A stretch of DNA of 64,000 bases from Castanea sativa (taxonomy: Eukaryota > Streptophyta > Magnoliopsida > Fagales > Fagaceae), in NCBI RefSeq assembly GCF_040712315.1, contig NC_134016.1:27785503-27849502 (forward strand), given 5' to 3'. Every line of letters begins with the position of its first letter. Position 1 is the first letter of the stretch. The notes under the pieces are model-generated. The model saw only the letters and a program-made list of their open reading frames with translations, did not search any database and was not told the DNA's origin. Below, piece by piece: positions 49,211 to 61,313 of this stretch. The position numbers were made by a program, and so were the translations under genes.

Positions 49211-52200
49211 TTAGGTAATTTCTGCTCGAAAGGGGGAGTTTGAAACTGGATATGAGAGAGGTGGACAGACTCGTGAACATGTTCAGCTTGCTAAAACCTT
49301 GGGTGTGTCAAAGCTGCTTGTTGTTGTAAATAAAATGGATGATCCTACAGTCAATTGGTCAAAAGAAAGGTGCTTTTCCTCTGTATAAATTTGTATTTTG
49401 TGCTTGTCTAGGCTAGTGTTTTTCAGTAGTTTCTTCATGTTGCATGTCTCCCAGGTACGATGAAATTGAGTCCAAGATGACACCATTTCTAAAGGCGTCA
49501 GGATACAATGTGAAGAAAGGTATTGGAAGATTGTCTTCTTCTTCTTTTTCTTTTTTTTTTTTTTTTTTTCCCTTTTGGCTTTTGCAAATCTTGTTAGTAT
49601 TTTACATTTTTTGTTAGCTTCTAGACATGTTTGTATGAATTTTTGAATGGTATTAAAATCTATTGATAGAGATGTTTTCCTGGAATGCAATGATTTGGAT
49701 TGTTAGAGATGTCTTCTGGTATTCTTGTAAGTGGTGATAGTCTAATGTTTTTATGGAACCCATTTTTGATGGTATATTGTCTGCATTGGTTGGTAATGGG
49801 ATGTCATCAGATTGTAATAGCCTTTTCTATTATTACCATTTTTCTTTCATACCCACAATTAGATTTTGTGGAAGACTCTACTAGGTTTTGTCAATGTAAA
49901 AATGTTCCGAATGAGGAACTGGGGTGAGCCCAGAATATGATGGCTTGACTCCACCTTGATTCTTTTTGATACTGTATGCCTTTGGCAGATGGTGTGGTTT
50001 TTGGCTTTTCCTTGAAAGGTGGCTCTGTAATGGCCTATGTACTTTTGATGAGTGGAAATTTTTGGGACCTTATAAAGTTTATGATTAGGTATTAGTTTAG
50101 AGATATCTTGGCCATCAATCCAAGAAAGTATACATTTTTTTTTTGAGGGTTCAAAAGCTGGGCTTCATTGGGAGAATAATTAGGCCTCATTAGTGGCACA
50201 TCCCAGGAGAGTCTTACTGATGTCTTGAATGAATTTGAACTCTAAGATGTGCCTGAAGCTGGTGGGCGTGAAGTTTAAAATGCTGGAAGAGCTCTTATTT
50301 GATGATTAATATTGTAAATTCTTTAGGATTGGCTAGAGGTATGAGTGATTGTAGGAATTTTGTGCCAAATTTTTTGATGCTCACATCCAAATATAGAGCA
50401 TTCCATTTTAAAATTCAACTCAGCTGAGCCATGTAGGTCAACTATTGATTTAAAATTATGTATCTCTAAATTAACTTCAACCATATTTTTAAAGCAGTTT
50501 TCTGAATCTGCCAACCTGAATTCAACCAAATTGCTTCTGTTAATTGATCTTTGCTTGATGAGTTAAATCATTGAGCATGTTTTTAATGATGGGGCTGTTG
50601 TGATTTCGAGTATTAGTTTATTGTTTTTTTAATGTATGTGGTAGCCCTCATTATAAATGGGTTTGGGACATTTGCACAGTTTTGAACCAAACCTCTCCTC
50701 AGGCCATTCTAATTTTTAAGGTAAAAGATTAGTGTGATGCTTTTAAGCAAGATGAGCCTATGTACATAGCTTGTCTGTGTGGTACCTTAATTGATATTAT
50801 ATTGTCTTACAGGTACGCCGTAACAAAAAATGGATGTTATGAATTGATCATCGTGTTGAAAATTCTATCATAAATGTAATTTGAATTTCTTCTTTGCAGC
50901 AATAAAATTATTTGTAGATTTTGAATATGTGATGGTTTGGTTGCATGGGGATATGGGAATCTTACCAGTTGCACTAATTTTTTTTACTTGCAGATGTCCA
51001 GTTCCTGCCTATATCTGGTCTGATTGGTACAAACATGAAAACAAGAGTGGATAAAAGTGTTTGTTCTTGGTGGGGTGGTCCCTGCCTTTTTGAAGCACTG
51101 GATGCTACTGAAATTCCTCAACGAGATCCCAAAGGTCCATTTAGGTGCGATTCAGTTTTTAGATTTCACTATTTTTTAACCAAACTTGTAGTCTGCTCAC
51201 TCTCAGCTTAATTACTTCTTCCATTTTCACCCCCGCCCTTTCTGCAGTCTTAGTGGAAACCATTCTTTTGCTTTACAAGTCTGATTTGTTGTTCATGTTT
51301 TAACTCATTTTTTATTTTATTTTTCTGTCACCAATGAAATGTACAATTAAAGTGTACATTGTGTATTGGATTAGGATATGCTTTTATTTAGTCAATTTCA
51401 TGCCAGTTATTGTTGTTATTATTGTCATTAAATTTTTTTATTTGGTAGAGCTACATCATATCTTAAGGCACCTGGAAATTTCAGATTATGTTTATTTTCA
51501 ACAGTTATTATTTTTCTTGTTCATTGAAAGGAACGCAAAAAAGGGCTTAGCCCTTGCACATGATGGTATATATGAGATACGTGAGAGGCAAAGGAAAACT
51601 GACGAAAATTCTAGCGTTATAAATGTCACAGAACTTATTTGATAGGTTATTTTTATTGGTAAGTTACCCATGTACCCAATGGGTTTTGAATTCATGACCT
51701 CACCCTCCACCTAGCACTTGCAAGGGGGAAGGAGGTGCCGGTTGAGCTTGAGCTCATTCGTGCAAATGTCTCTGAACTTTAAGAAATACATGATCTAGTC
51801 CCCAAACTGCCTCATCCAATCCTACATTGACCTAATAATTTTATTTATTTATTTTAAAATCTTAATTTGTAGAAGTTGGTTCCTTCCCCTCCAAATATTC
51901 CACAAGGAAATTAATATGTCATTCCAAACAATGCTACACTGTCAATTGAGTAAGCCTCTCTAGCACACCTCTAAACAATACTATATCAATTAGTTAATAC
52001 TCTAATGTGTTTTACACTTGTTTGATTACAATGTAATCTAGTTTCTCACCCAATTATTTTCATATATAAATGATTTTCTGGATTCCAATTCTGTTACTTG
52101 TTCTTATGAAAATGTTTGTTGTTTAACAAATTTGATTCCTGATTGCTTTTATCTTGGATATATGGTTAAGAAGAATTATTGACTGATCTTATTTATTAAA

Positions 52201-54678
52201 ATTTCATACGTGTAGGATGCCTATTATAGACAAATTCAAGGACATGGGAACTGTTGTCATGGGCAAAGTAGAATCTGGTAGTGTGCGTGAGGGTGATTCC
52301 ATGGTGGTCATGCCAAATAAGGTGTCATTCTGAACCCTTTTTTTTAAAAACATAGATGAACTTCACACTTTCTAAATGTTGATTGAGGAGTTTATATATT
52401 ATCTGCAGGCTCATGTTAAAGTTCTTGCCGTATTCTGTGATGAAGATAAGGTTAAACGTGCAGGGCCAGGTGAAAATGTACGAGTTAGACTATCTGGGGT
52501 TGAAGAGGAGGACATATTGTCTGGCTTTGTTTTGTCAAGCATTTGTAAGTTTTATTTACTGGCTGTACACAATCTTCTATGTAGTTTTTAAAAGGGTTAT
52601 TTGAAAAAAAAGTTTTTTTAAGGTTTTTTTTAATAGATTCTTTAAACATCATCATACTGTAATTTTCTCATACCATAGTTTTGCTGAAGGAGAAAGCATC
52701 AAAGCACTCACTAATGATACTCACCAACTAAAGAAATACACCCAAGGAATATAGTGCTAGGGATTGAAATGCTCACCTACTCTAACAAATCTGCTAAAGA
52801 GATACAGTGCAAGGAACTGGCCACCTGTTAGAATCCACCAAAGGATAAGAGTAAAAACAAGAAATCTATCTTCTGAAGAAGCCAAAGACTGATGTAATTT
52901 GCAGTAATACTTCTAGCTCATTGGTACAACACTAAAGACTTATATAAGACCAACTTGGAACAACCATCCAAGTATAAAAAATACATTATGGTAACAACTA
53001 GCAGTGTCAATACAAATATTAATGAAATATTAAGACTTGCATCCAACAAGACTCATTAACCATATTCAGGAACTAGGAAAGAACCCTGAAAATCATATAC
53101 ACAAGACTAAGACTTGAAATAAAAAAAAGAAACTAGAGAAGCCCTTTTGATGCGTTGGAAACTTAACAGTTAGAGCCTTCCCATGATGCATGGCTTGCAT
53201 GCTAATCCTTTATCTGGAAATACCATTTTTATTTTGCAAACGCCTCATATCAGAAAACTAGTGCCATTCCCTAAGTTAATTATTTGGACACAAAAATAAA
53301 TGATTGTACCTAGTTCTTGAGGCTCCGCTTTTTCTGGTTTTGGCATCGGTTGTTGTTAGCTTTACCTTCAATTTTTAGAAAGGCTGATACTCAGACTCGA
53401 GCCCGAAATATATGTTACAATTATACCAAAATTTTGGGATGCCCTTGGGACACACTGGTGTCATTTTCATAGGCAAGCTAGTCCTTGACTTATAAAAGAA
53501 ATCGTTACCGTAGTTGATCTCATGGTGTTTGTTCTAATAATTATTTTCCCTTTTTTTAAAAAAAAATTTTATATAAGACACCATTTGAATGTTACAAGAA
53601 AAATTGCATTAATATATTATATTTCAGATTTTAATCTAGTGCGCTAGTTTGTAGTTTTTAATTCTAAATCAGAAGCAGGTTATATATACATATATATCCT
53701 TACCAAATAACAGATTCTGATTTACTTCTTCCCCCATCCCATCCCAATTTTTTATATTTCTTTGTGGGGGAGGGGAGGGAAGAGGGTGTTCTGTTGCTGT
53801 ATGAGGTTTTAAATTTTCTTTTCTTCATGCAGCAAGACCAATACCTTCTGTTTCTGAGTTTGAAGCCCAGTTGCAGATCCTTGAGTTGGTGGACAATGTA
53901 TTCGATAAACTCCAATTTTCTATCTCTTGGTTTGGCTTTTCTGTAATCTGCATTTTCTTCTTTCATTATGTAATATTTGAAGTACTGTGAATGTTGCTAT
54001 TGTCTAGGCAATTTTTACTGCTGGCTATAAGGCTGTCTTGCACATTCATGCTGTTGTTGAAGAATGTGAGATTGTAGAGTTGTTACAGCAAATTGATCCA
54101 AAGACAAAGAAACCTATGAAAAGGAAAGTTCTCTTTGTGAAAAATGGTGCCATTGTTTTATGCCGTGTTCAGGTTGGCTTTGTTGCTTTACTAGTAATAA
54201 ACTTCATACAACATTTTCTGTTTGAAAAATTTGAAACTATCATTAATGTTGAAAATAAATCTCAAATAGAAATTTGGCAACCTTCTTCTACAAGCTTGTG
54301 TAAATTTCATAAATGTTGAAAATAATTTTCAAGTAGAGATTTGTGGCTATCTATTAGAATTATGGACACTCATCCCCTCTATACCCCTTTCAGATCTATA
54401 GTTTTCACTAAAAAATTCTTGATTGAAATTCGTTGGCATTTTTTTAAAATTGATCCTGTTGTTGATTCTCAGGTGAATAACTTGATATGCATTGAGAAGT
54501 TCTCAGATTTTCCTCAACTTGGAAGGTTTACTCTTCGTACTGAAGGTAATAAAATGATATTGCCCTTGTATTGTTGAGCATTGATGTTATAGTATATGTT
54601 CTCACATTTATTCCCTTTTCTCCAGGGAAAACAGTTGCAGTGGGAAAAGTCACTGGTCTTAATTTTTCAAGTGCGTGA
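38192..54678 (+). CDS. ERF3: Eukaryotic peptide chain release factor GTP-binding subunit eRF3
   Basis: This cytosolic GTPase binds eRF1 and drives peptide release at stop codons. Exons by GT-AG sites: 38192-38195, 38563-38646, 38780-38863, 41672-41719, 41878-41976, 46169-46280, 47864-47909, 48343-48414, 49010-49072, 49215-49369, 49455-49519, 50994-51144, 52216-52321, 52409-52544, 53833-53897, 54008-54172, 54473-54545, 54626-54678. They total 1581 nt (526 aa), near the usual plant length, with every phase matching. The N-terminus is acidic (residues 1-95). The GTPase has G1 GHVDAGKST (104-112), switch [14 protein letters not shown]3 DAPGHK (181-186), G4 NKMD (243-246) and G5 SGL (285-287). Two beta-barrels follow ([34 protein letters not shown]). 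Introns 5 and 8 split G1 and G3. Introns are swollen by transposons, yet no exon is broken, so the gene looks intact. Introns 11 (49520-50993) and 14 (52545-53832) hold nothing I recognise. Confidence 0.96.
39480..41340 (+). mobile_element. Decayed L1-type LINE in eRF3 intron 3
   Basis: Reverse transcriptase pieces appear in order with many stops and frame changes: [20 protein letters not shown] and [14 protein letters not shown] (39560-39690), [35 protein letters not shown], a catalytic-box relic TDDTLIF, then [12 protein letters not shown] and [16 protein letters not shown]. The 3' end has [13 protein letters not shown]-like text before an AT-rich tail near 41340. It is truncated at the 5' end. 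It is in the same orientation as the gene. Confidence 0.85.
41120..41238. mobile_element. Tourist-like (PIF/Harbinger) MITE
   Basis: The ends TGGCCCATTTGGATTGAGGG and CCTCAATCCAAACGGGCCC are inverted. TTA flanks both sides (41117-41119, 41239-41241), the 3-bp duplication of PIF/Harbinger elements. It is 119 bp and sits in the 3' part of the LINE, so it is younger than the LINE. Confidence 0.8.
42345..42880 (-). mobile_element. L1-type LINE 3' fragment in eRF3 intron 5
   Basis: The - strand encodes zf-RVT-like text ([29 protein letters not shown]) of a plant L1 ORF2 C-terminus, then a decayed 3' end with a T-rich + strand tail at 42345-42375 (poly-A on the - strand). It is severely 5'-truncated and opposite to the gene. 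Confidence 0.7.
43118..43370. repeat. Near-perfect 250-bp inverted repeat in eRF3 intron 5
   Basis: Arms of about 115 bp (43118-43230 and about 43238-43370) pair almost completely around a very short loop. They share CTGCTAAAACAAAGATAAA, TTCAGAGAATACATGAA and GAAATGAACTCCTGATTAA. The outer ends are AT-rich (CTCTATATATA). There is no ORF. A transcript through it would form a long hairpin. The class is uncertain: a foldback MITE is most likely. Confidence 0.88.
44404..45471. mobile_element. PIF/Harbinger-type non-autonomous element, 1.07 kb
   Basis: The ends GAGCATCCACAGCAGTGGAG and its inverse (CTACTGCTGTGGATGCTC) are flanked by TTA on both sides (44401-44403, 45472-45474). A second inner pair (CAGCAGTGGATC / CCTCCACTGCTGCAGG) extends the inverted ends. 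The interior holds (CCA)n, a poly-A run and a GC-rich 42-bp minisatellite. No transposase is present. Confidence 0.8.
44922..45130 (+). repeat. 42-bp minisatellite
   Basis: About five copies of a unit with GGGTCTGATCGGCGGTGAGC then TTGCGTGGAGCTGAATCGGC. GGGTC recurs at exactly 42-bp intervals (44926, 44968...). It is much richer in GC than anything nearby. Confidence 0.93.
45618..45668. repeat. (AT)n microsatellite
   Basis: About 25 AT units in eRF3 intron 5. Confidence 0.95.
45940..46140 (-). mobile_element. Possible retroelement 3' end
   Basis: TTTTTTTATAAGCAAGAATAA reads on the - strand as an A-rich tail preceded by sequence like a plant LINE 3' end. It lies just before eRF3 exon 6. Evidence is weak. 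Confidence 0.3.
46972..47090 (+). mobile_element. Decayed tRNA-type SINE
   Basis: It shares the layout of the next SINE (GAGCTCTAGGTCAAATGGCAT, then AGGTCCAAGACCTATTGGGTGC, then TGTAACTT) but has diverged boxes. Confidence 0.5.
47094..47285 (+). mobile_element. tRNA-derived SINE
   Basis: A box TTAAGCTCAAATGACAT, B box GGGTTCAAAAACC about 45 nt later, and a 3' end ACTTACCAATAAAAA. An A-rich run and repeated ACTGGGTGCAGGT suggest two overlapping copies. Located in intron 6 of eRF3. Confidence 0.7.
48030..48150 (+). mobile_element. tRNA-derived SINE
   Basis: TTCTAGCTCAAATGGTAG (A box), GTGGGTTCAAAACGC (B box) and TAACTTACCAATAAAAAGG (3' end). Same family as the copy at 47094. Located in intron 7. 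Confidence 0.75.
51652..51770 (-). mobile_element. tRNA-derived SINE (inverted)
   Basis: Reverse-strand match to the same family: CTCAAGCTCAACCGGCAC, then AATTCAAAACCCATTGGGTAC, then GTAACTTACCAAT. Located in intron 12. Confidence 0.7.
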
Positions 54679-57600
54679 ACAATTTTTAGCATAAGAGGTG
54701 AGGAACTTCTAAGTGCTTCTTGCCTCATCCTTCCGTCATATGCATTGTTGGTGTTCTCTCTGTCCTCATTCATCAGATTTGGTGAACTGAGAATTTAGTG
54801 TTTTTTTAGCGAGTGAATAATACATTTGCTAATGAGTGAAAAGGGAGTGTTTTTTTTTATATTAGTAATAAGAATCGTATTAATCATGAAGAAAAAGCGA
54901 ATACAGCAAATACACGGTGTTCATGATGGTGAACACAAGAAACAACAACAAAAAACAACAATGATACAAAAAAAAAAACTTAAGGGGCAATTCTAAGAGA
55001 AGTAAGAAACACCAAGATAGATGAACAATTTGAAGAATCCCAGCACCTAGCCCAATCAAAAAGAGTACTCTGGCATAAGGCTTGTAACTGAACAAGCAAT
55101 TTCTCTTTAGCCTCAAAGGAGCGCCAATTTCATTCCATCTAAACAACCCATATCAAATAGCTAAGAACCATATTCCATATGTCCAAAGAAAATTTCCCCT
55201 GCCAATTATTCCAACAAAACACCAAACTCTCCCTTGAACTTGGCATGACCCATTGGATCCCGAAAACTTGTAACATTTGCACCCACAAAGAGTGAGCTAC
55301 ATGACAGTGTAGGAGAAGACGATCCACAGATTCCTCATTACAATAGCACATACAACACTGATTCATCAGAAGGAGACCCCGGAGCATCAAATTATCTAAG
55401 GTATGTATCCGACCATGAGCTGTTGTTCACATGAAGAAAGCCCCCCTCTTAGAAATCTTGACTTTCCAAATACCCTTCCAAGGGAAGCTAGGGATAGAAG
55501 TACCCCTGATCTTATTGTAAAAGGACCGAATATCGAACTTATCACTCCCATTAAGACACCAATGGGGACTATCACACCCAATGCCGCTTGGAATTCGAGA
55601 TTGAATGAAATCAAGGAAAGAGATGGTAGCTTCTAATTTCCCCTCATGAAAATCCCTATAAAATCTCAAGTTCCAATATCTATCATTTCCACCCTCCTGA
55701 TGACACAATACATCAGCAATGCAAACTTCCTTGTCATTTGAATTGAACACGCATATAAGTGAGGATATAGAGCATTTTAAGTGAGGTATCCTCAATCCAC
55801 CTATCATGTCAAAAAAAGAATGTGAGAGCCATCACCCACCACTAGAGCCAAATGTTTGGAGAACCTCTCCCAACCGTCATTAATACCACGCCAAAGACCA
55901 CGCCCGTTGGCCCTTCTACAAACTTTAGCATTCCACCCCCCTTGATCCACTCTATATTTGGTGGCAATAACCCTCTGCCAGAGATGAGTTCCTTCTTGGC
56001 CAAACCTCTATAACCATTTCCCTAATAAGGCTTGATTGAAGTGAACTAACTTCCTAATCCCCAAACCGCCCATCTCTAATGGTGAACACACCTTCTCCCA
56101 AGTCACCAAAGATTGTTTGAAACACTCCTTTGAAGACCCTATAAAAAATTTCTCTGAATACACTCCAATCTATCAGCCACAGCTATAGGGATGGTAAATA
56201 AGGATAGGTAGTATGTAGGAAGGCTAGAAAGGGTGCTCTTCGAAAGAGTAAGTCTACTACCCTTAGACAAATACAGGCGCTTCCAACCAAATACAGACGC
56301 TTCCAACCAAATAGTTTTTTCTCCATCTTCTCCAAAATAGGATTCCAAATGGGTGCTGTCTTATACGGAGTACCCAAATATTTCATAGGCAGGCTACCCA
56401 CCCTACACCGGAGAATGTTAGCCAAAGCACCTATATTACCAACCTCCCCAACCGGGACAATCTCACTCTTCCCCCACATTTACTTTCAAACCAGTAAAAG
56501 CTTGGAAGCAAGACAAAGCCAGCCTAATGGACAACAACTCTTCTATAGAAGCATCACAAAACAAAATGGTATCATTTGCAAACAGCAAATGTGATATGCA
56601 TACCCCAATAGAGTTAACTAGTCCCACATGAAAACCATGAAGCAGACCACTATCCTCAGTTTTCTTCAGAATCCGACTTAATACTTCCATAATCAAAAGG
56701 AAAAGAAGAGGGGGACAAAGGATCACCTTGTCTCAAACCAAGAGAATTTCCAAAAAAACCAGCTGAGGATCCATTCTCAAGTTAAAGGATCTTGACTTCC
56801 TCCTAAGGATTTTCTGGCATCTAATTGCTTAATAATTGAAGGTTTAACTGGTTGAGATCAAAATATTACAAATAAAAGTTTGAACTTTGTTGTTTCTGAA
56901 TAGATTTGAATTTTTAAAATGGTGCAATGTCTAGTTGAAATTTGGAATCTGGCATTGACCCTGTAATTTTATTTGGTATTAATTTAATCTCATTTTACCT
57001 GCTTTTTTTCCCATTACTTACCTCTATTGCCATGCCCTTCTACCAACACTGAACATACCACAATCAATCTGTTAACATTGTTCTTTTATTTGCTGCCTGT
57101 TCGTTGCGATAGTTTCACTTGTAATTTCTCTAATCTCAGTTTACTTGCTTCTGATCCCTTGCTCTCCATGCTCTCCATTGCTTGGCACTTGTTCTCCAAT
57201 TCAACATGCTAATCTACTTATATTATTCTTCTCTCTGCTGCATGTTCACGACCACATGTACTATTAGCAATTATTGTATTTCTTTTAGTCTAGCTTGTTC
57301 AGTAGGATATAATTAATTTTTTTATGTTTAATCTCTCTCTGCACTGATTTTATGAACGTTAGGGAAATTCTTTCCACAGGCTTGTATCACATAAATTAAG
57401 GGACTCCTAATCACTATCCCTTGTACCATCAAATCACTTTGGACGTGGTTTATATACTGAAAGCTTCATTGCATTTCCAAAATGGTTTTTGTGAGTGTTG
57501 GTTTTTCCCCTTGCGTTGCAAGTTTTCTGATATCAATGCGATTGTTCTTTGACAGGCAAGCAGAGTCAGTTGGACTTCAATGTTACATTTCATGGCAGCA

Positions 57601-58070
57601 TGACAGGTCTGACTTAGTGCAGCATTACATGCAACTCATTGATAGCTATCGATTCTGATGTCGTCTGCCTTATATAGAGTAGTAGTTTTATGAAGAGTTA
57701 ATTTTTGTTGCTATGCCCGTTCGTTCGGATGGGGGCTTTACCGGGCATTGTTGCTTTGGGCATTTTATGGGTGTACCTTCTGATATTTCACCCATTGCCA
57801 TCTTTTAACTTAAATATAGTTATGATTAATAGTTTTGAATCGGTCTTATCTGATTATTGTTTGGTAAAGTTGGTCTGTCTTGTTTTGATACCCTTAAGGG
57901 CCCATCTGAATTGATTATCAGTTTCTATTTTGATTTTGATGTTCAATTATGCATCTATTTTGATTTTGATTTTGATGTTCAATTATGCATTAAGCTGATT
58001 TCTGGTGCACATTTCTTCAATGGAAAAAATCTTCATGTTATGCCTTAGAACCTAATTATTGACCATGAAT
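54679..58070 (+). other. eRF3 3' UTR with probable intron
   Basis: After the TGA a strong donor (AAGAG/GTGAGG) ends a 19-nt UTR piece at 54697. The best acceptor, TTTGACAG, precedes an exon at 57556 that runs to roughly 58070. The intron would contain the LINE at 54850-56770. A splice only 19 nt after the stop would not normally trigger decay. This is inferred from splice signals; the poly-A site is not defined. Confidence 0.5.
54850..56770 (-). mobile_element. L1-type LINE, inverted, downstream of eRF3 stop
   Basis: On the - strand it begins mid reverse transcriptase ([20 protein letters not shown], then [14 protein letters not shown], where FADD has become FAND), then [20 protein letters not shown] and [18 protein letters not shown]. 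The C-terminal zinc-binding region follows (FPWKGIWKVKISKRGAFFMW, CCMCYCNEESVDRLLLHC). The 3' tail is at about 54851-54865. Frame changes break it, and the 5' part is missing. Confidence 0.87.
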
Positions 58071-58555
58071 GATTTGTTGAGCAATGAAAGCAATGTTCTC
58101 CCAAGTATCTTCCACAACAACAGTTCCAAGAATCTTTTTACTTTCTTTTAACAAATTAACTATTTGTTAAACAAGACAGCCTATCTACGTGGAGCAAATG
58201 CACTTAAGCTTAGGCAGTGACACCATGTTGATTTAACTTAAACGATTGTCATGCTCTCATTGGATCAAAAAGCGTTGGCTAATAAATGCATTCCTTCTTA
58301 ATTGCTGACTGAAGTACTACATAAATAAATAAGAGAAATGTAGGAGTTCATCAGTTCCTTTTTGGCTTGAAAACTATCATTTGAACCGCCTAGCTTAGAA
58401 GTGTCTCAACCTCATCAAAATTTAAGGTACTTGGAAAGCTATTGGTTGAAAATTGCGGCAAAATTTTGTGGTTTAGTGGTGAGGGGATAAAAAAGCAGTT
58501 GAAAAATTGCATTTTATAAACTATTCTTCAGAAAAATTGTATTTGTAAACCAGTT

Positions 58556-58560
58556 CAAAA

Positions 58561-58604
<44 letters not shown>
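58556..58604. repeat. Poly-A plus (TA)n tract
   Basis: About 20 A residues followed by about 12 TA units. It could be an old retroelement tail, but no body was recognised upstream. Confidence 0.8.
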
Positions 58605-58608
<4 letters not shown>

Positions 58609-58999
58609 ATGTTTAAATCACGTTTAAAACTTTTTCAACATTAATCTAGTTGCTTGGTTTGTTAATGTTTCCACTTTGTTCTTCCTCTCCCATTTTGTCA
58701 CGTATTCGTGTTTGTAACTCAGCCACTTGAACTCTGGACTTTTCTGTTTTCTGACATTCTCTTATCCGTCTTTGTTCAAGTTCTTTAGTAATTCTTCCAT
58801 TATTCGTGTCATCTTTGCCTTTTCTTTTTACGATGTTATATGTCTTGGTTGTCCCTGTCAGTATTCCATTTAGAATTCTTGGTCCGTATTCATTACTTGT
58901 AACACTGCGTTTAACAATCTGTGTCATACACAAGCCAATTTTTTTTTCGGCTCCAACACAGATCACTATTCACAGAATAATATCAAGGGAATGTTAGGA

Positions 59000-61200
59000 G
59001 TTTTTGTTGTATCCCAGTATGAAAAATATTCTTCCATTGTTTGTTGGGAGAGCGAAGAAGCAAAGTTTCATCTATATTCAAGAGCGAATTTGGCATAAAA
59101 TCCGTGGGTAGAAAGAAAAACTCCTATCTTAAGTTGGAAGGGAAGTGCTGATTAAAAGTGTAATTCAAGCTATGCCTACCTTTACCATGAGTGGTTTCAA
59201 ACTTCAAAGGGCCTGTGCAAGGATATTAAGTCTTTAATCCGAAAATTCTGGTGGGGCTATACGGGTGATGGGGCTTTGGAAAATTCATTGGGTTGGGTGG
59301 AACAAGCTGTCTTCCAAAATGCCAAGGAGGTTTGGGTTTTAGAGATATTGAACACTTCAATCTTGCTCTTATGGGTAAGCAGGTATGGTAGCTTCTACAC
59401 AATCCAGAGATTCACTCTTCTACAAAGTCTTTAAAGCCTAGGTCTTTTGCAATTGCTCTATCATGGATAGGAATGTCAAAACTAATGGCTCTTATGCATG
59501 GTTAAGCATCTTGAAGGTTCGGAGTGTTATCAGTTTGGGATCCACATGGAGGATAGGCAATAGAAAAAAAAAAGTATTGATTAGAGGCGACAATTAGCTT
59601 CCAGATTTACACTCCAGTAGTGTCATATCCCTAAAAGCTTTCCTAGCAATACTTATGGCCTGTTTGGATGGAGGGGGGAAGGAGGAAGAGTGGAGGGGAG
59701 GAGAGTAGAGTTGGCTAAAAATAAACTAATTTTATGTTAAATCTACTTTATTTTACTCTACTCCCTCTCTCTCAATCCAAACGGACCATTAGTCTTTGCT
59801 CTCATAGATGAGGAGGAACCTTGCTGGATAGAGGACCACGTGACTAATGAATTTCTGCCCCATGAAGTTAGGTCTATTCTTACTTTCCTCCAAGCAATGA
59901 CAGGTCTGAAGATACTCTCATTTGGAATGGAACAAAGAATGAGAATTATTCCACCAAAAGTGCTTACAGGTTCCTCTCTTAAGATGTAGCTTCCCCTAAG
60001 ACAGGATTGTCTAACCCATCAATAATGCTAATTCCTTCTTTTGCGCTCCTCCTACTCCTAGAGCGGGAAGAAGATAAGAAAACATGAAGTGTTCTCTTAG
60101 TTTTCCAACCTGTTGCTTCTCAAGGCCACCCTCTCTCGGCTGCATGTTGGTCCAGCCTACTGCGAGGATCTCGTATCCAGCAACCCAACCTAAAAAAAGA
60201 GCTCATAATGGCATTTGGAAAGACATTTGGACCTTTAGAGTCCAAAATATAATAAGACATTTTTTGTGGCGGACCTGTTGTGAAGCTTTGCCTACTAAGA
60301 CAAATCTCTTTAAATGGAAAGTTAGCCAAAATGCAACTTGTGATTGCTGCCACAGGGAGGTTGAAGACACAGTTCATGCTCTTTGAGGTTGTCAAGTTCT
60401 CAAAGAAATTTGGTGGGAGGACACAAGTTGGAGAAATAATTTTTATGATTATTTTGTGAACTTCAGAGACCTTTTGACTGGGATTTTCCACTACCAGGTT
60501 CCAGACTTAGTGGAACATTGTGCCTACATTGCTTGGAGCATTTGGAATAAACGCAACGCCACTAATTCCTCCTTTCCGTATACTAAGATTTATGCTGATG
60601 CTGTGGAATACTCCATGAGTTCCACATGATTCAGGAACCCCCTCTCCCTTCGGCCCAGATGCAGAATCATGTCCATTGGTTCCCCCTCCCCCCCCACCTT
60701 CCTTTCGGAGAACTCTTTCATGACATTGGCTTGGCTGTTATTGGAGTTGTGATAAGAGACTGTGAGGGTCAAGTCATTAATGCACTTTTGGAGAGGATGA
60801 TTTTGCCTCCAACAGTGGATGATGTTGAAGCATTGGTGTGCCGGGGGGGGGTGGGCTATTTCTTTTGCCTTAGAAATCGGGTTACAAGAAGTAGTGATTG
60901 AGATGACTCCGAATCCATTTTTAGTTATCTCAGATCTGACTCTGGTTGCTTGGCTGCCTTTGGCCACATTGTTGAGGACTCTTGATTCCTAGCTTCACAC
61001 TTTAGGTCCTATTTTTTCTCTCTTGTGAAACGTAAGGGAAATGTAGTGGCAGATAAGTTGGCTAAGCTATAAATATTCCCCTGTTACACGAATTTGGTTA
61101 GAGGACATCCCTAGTGATGTTACCCATCTTGTATTATAAGACAAGAAATTTCTGTTAACTCAATAAAACAATTGGCTTGTTTCTCAAAATTAAAAAAAGA
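59000..61200 (+). mobile_element. Decayed L1-type LINE
   Basis: The ORF2 C-terminal half shows LFVGRAKK, REVLIKSVIQAMPTFTMSGF (about 59010-59200) and [21 protein letters not shown] zf-RVT region follows (NGIWKDIWTFRVQNIIRHFL, CEALPTKTNLFKWKV, CDCCHREVEDTVHAL, 60210-60386), and an RNase H remnant (AVIGVVIRDCEGQVINALLE, about 60740). An A-rich tail starts near 61190. Many stops are present and the 5' half is missing. Confidence 0.85.
59656..59788. mobile_element. Tourist-like MITE inside the LINE
   Basis: The ends TGGCCTGTTTGGATGGAGGG and its inverse (CTCAATCCAAACGGACCA) are flanked by TTA (59653-59655, 59789-59791). Same family as 41120-41238. Confidence 0.8.
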
Positions 61201-61270
61201 AAAAAGAAAAAAGAAGAAGAGAAAATCTATAATGCATTAGATATTTGTATTCACCTTCTCACGTGGGGGT

Positions 61271-61271
<1 letters not shown>

Positions 61272-61309
<38 letters not shown>
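61272..61309. repeat. (TA)n microsatellite
   Basis: About 19 TA units. Confidence 0.95.

Positions 61310-61313
<4 letters not shown>

Noticed and set aside
55139..56760. Host gene encoding a reverse transcriptase-like protein
   Set aside because: Stops and frame shifts, the FAND box, a poly-A tail and the intronic position fit an L1 relic.
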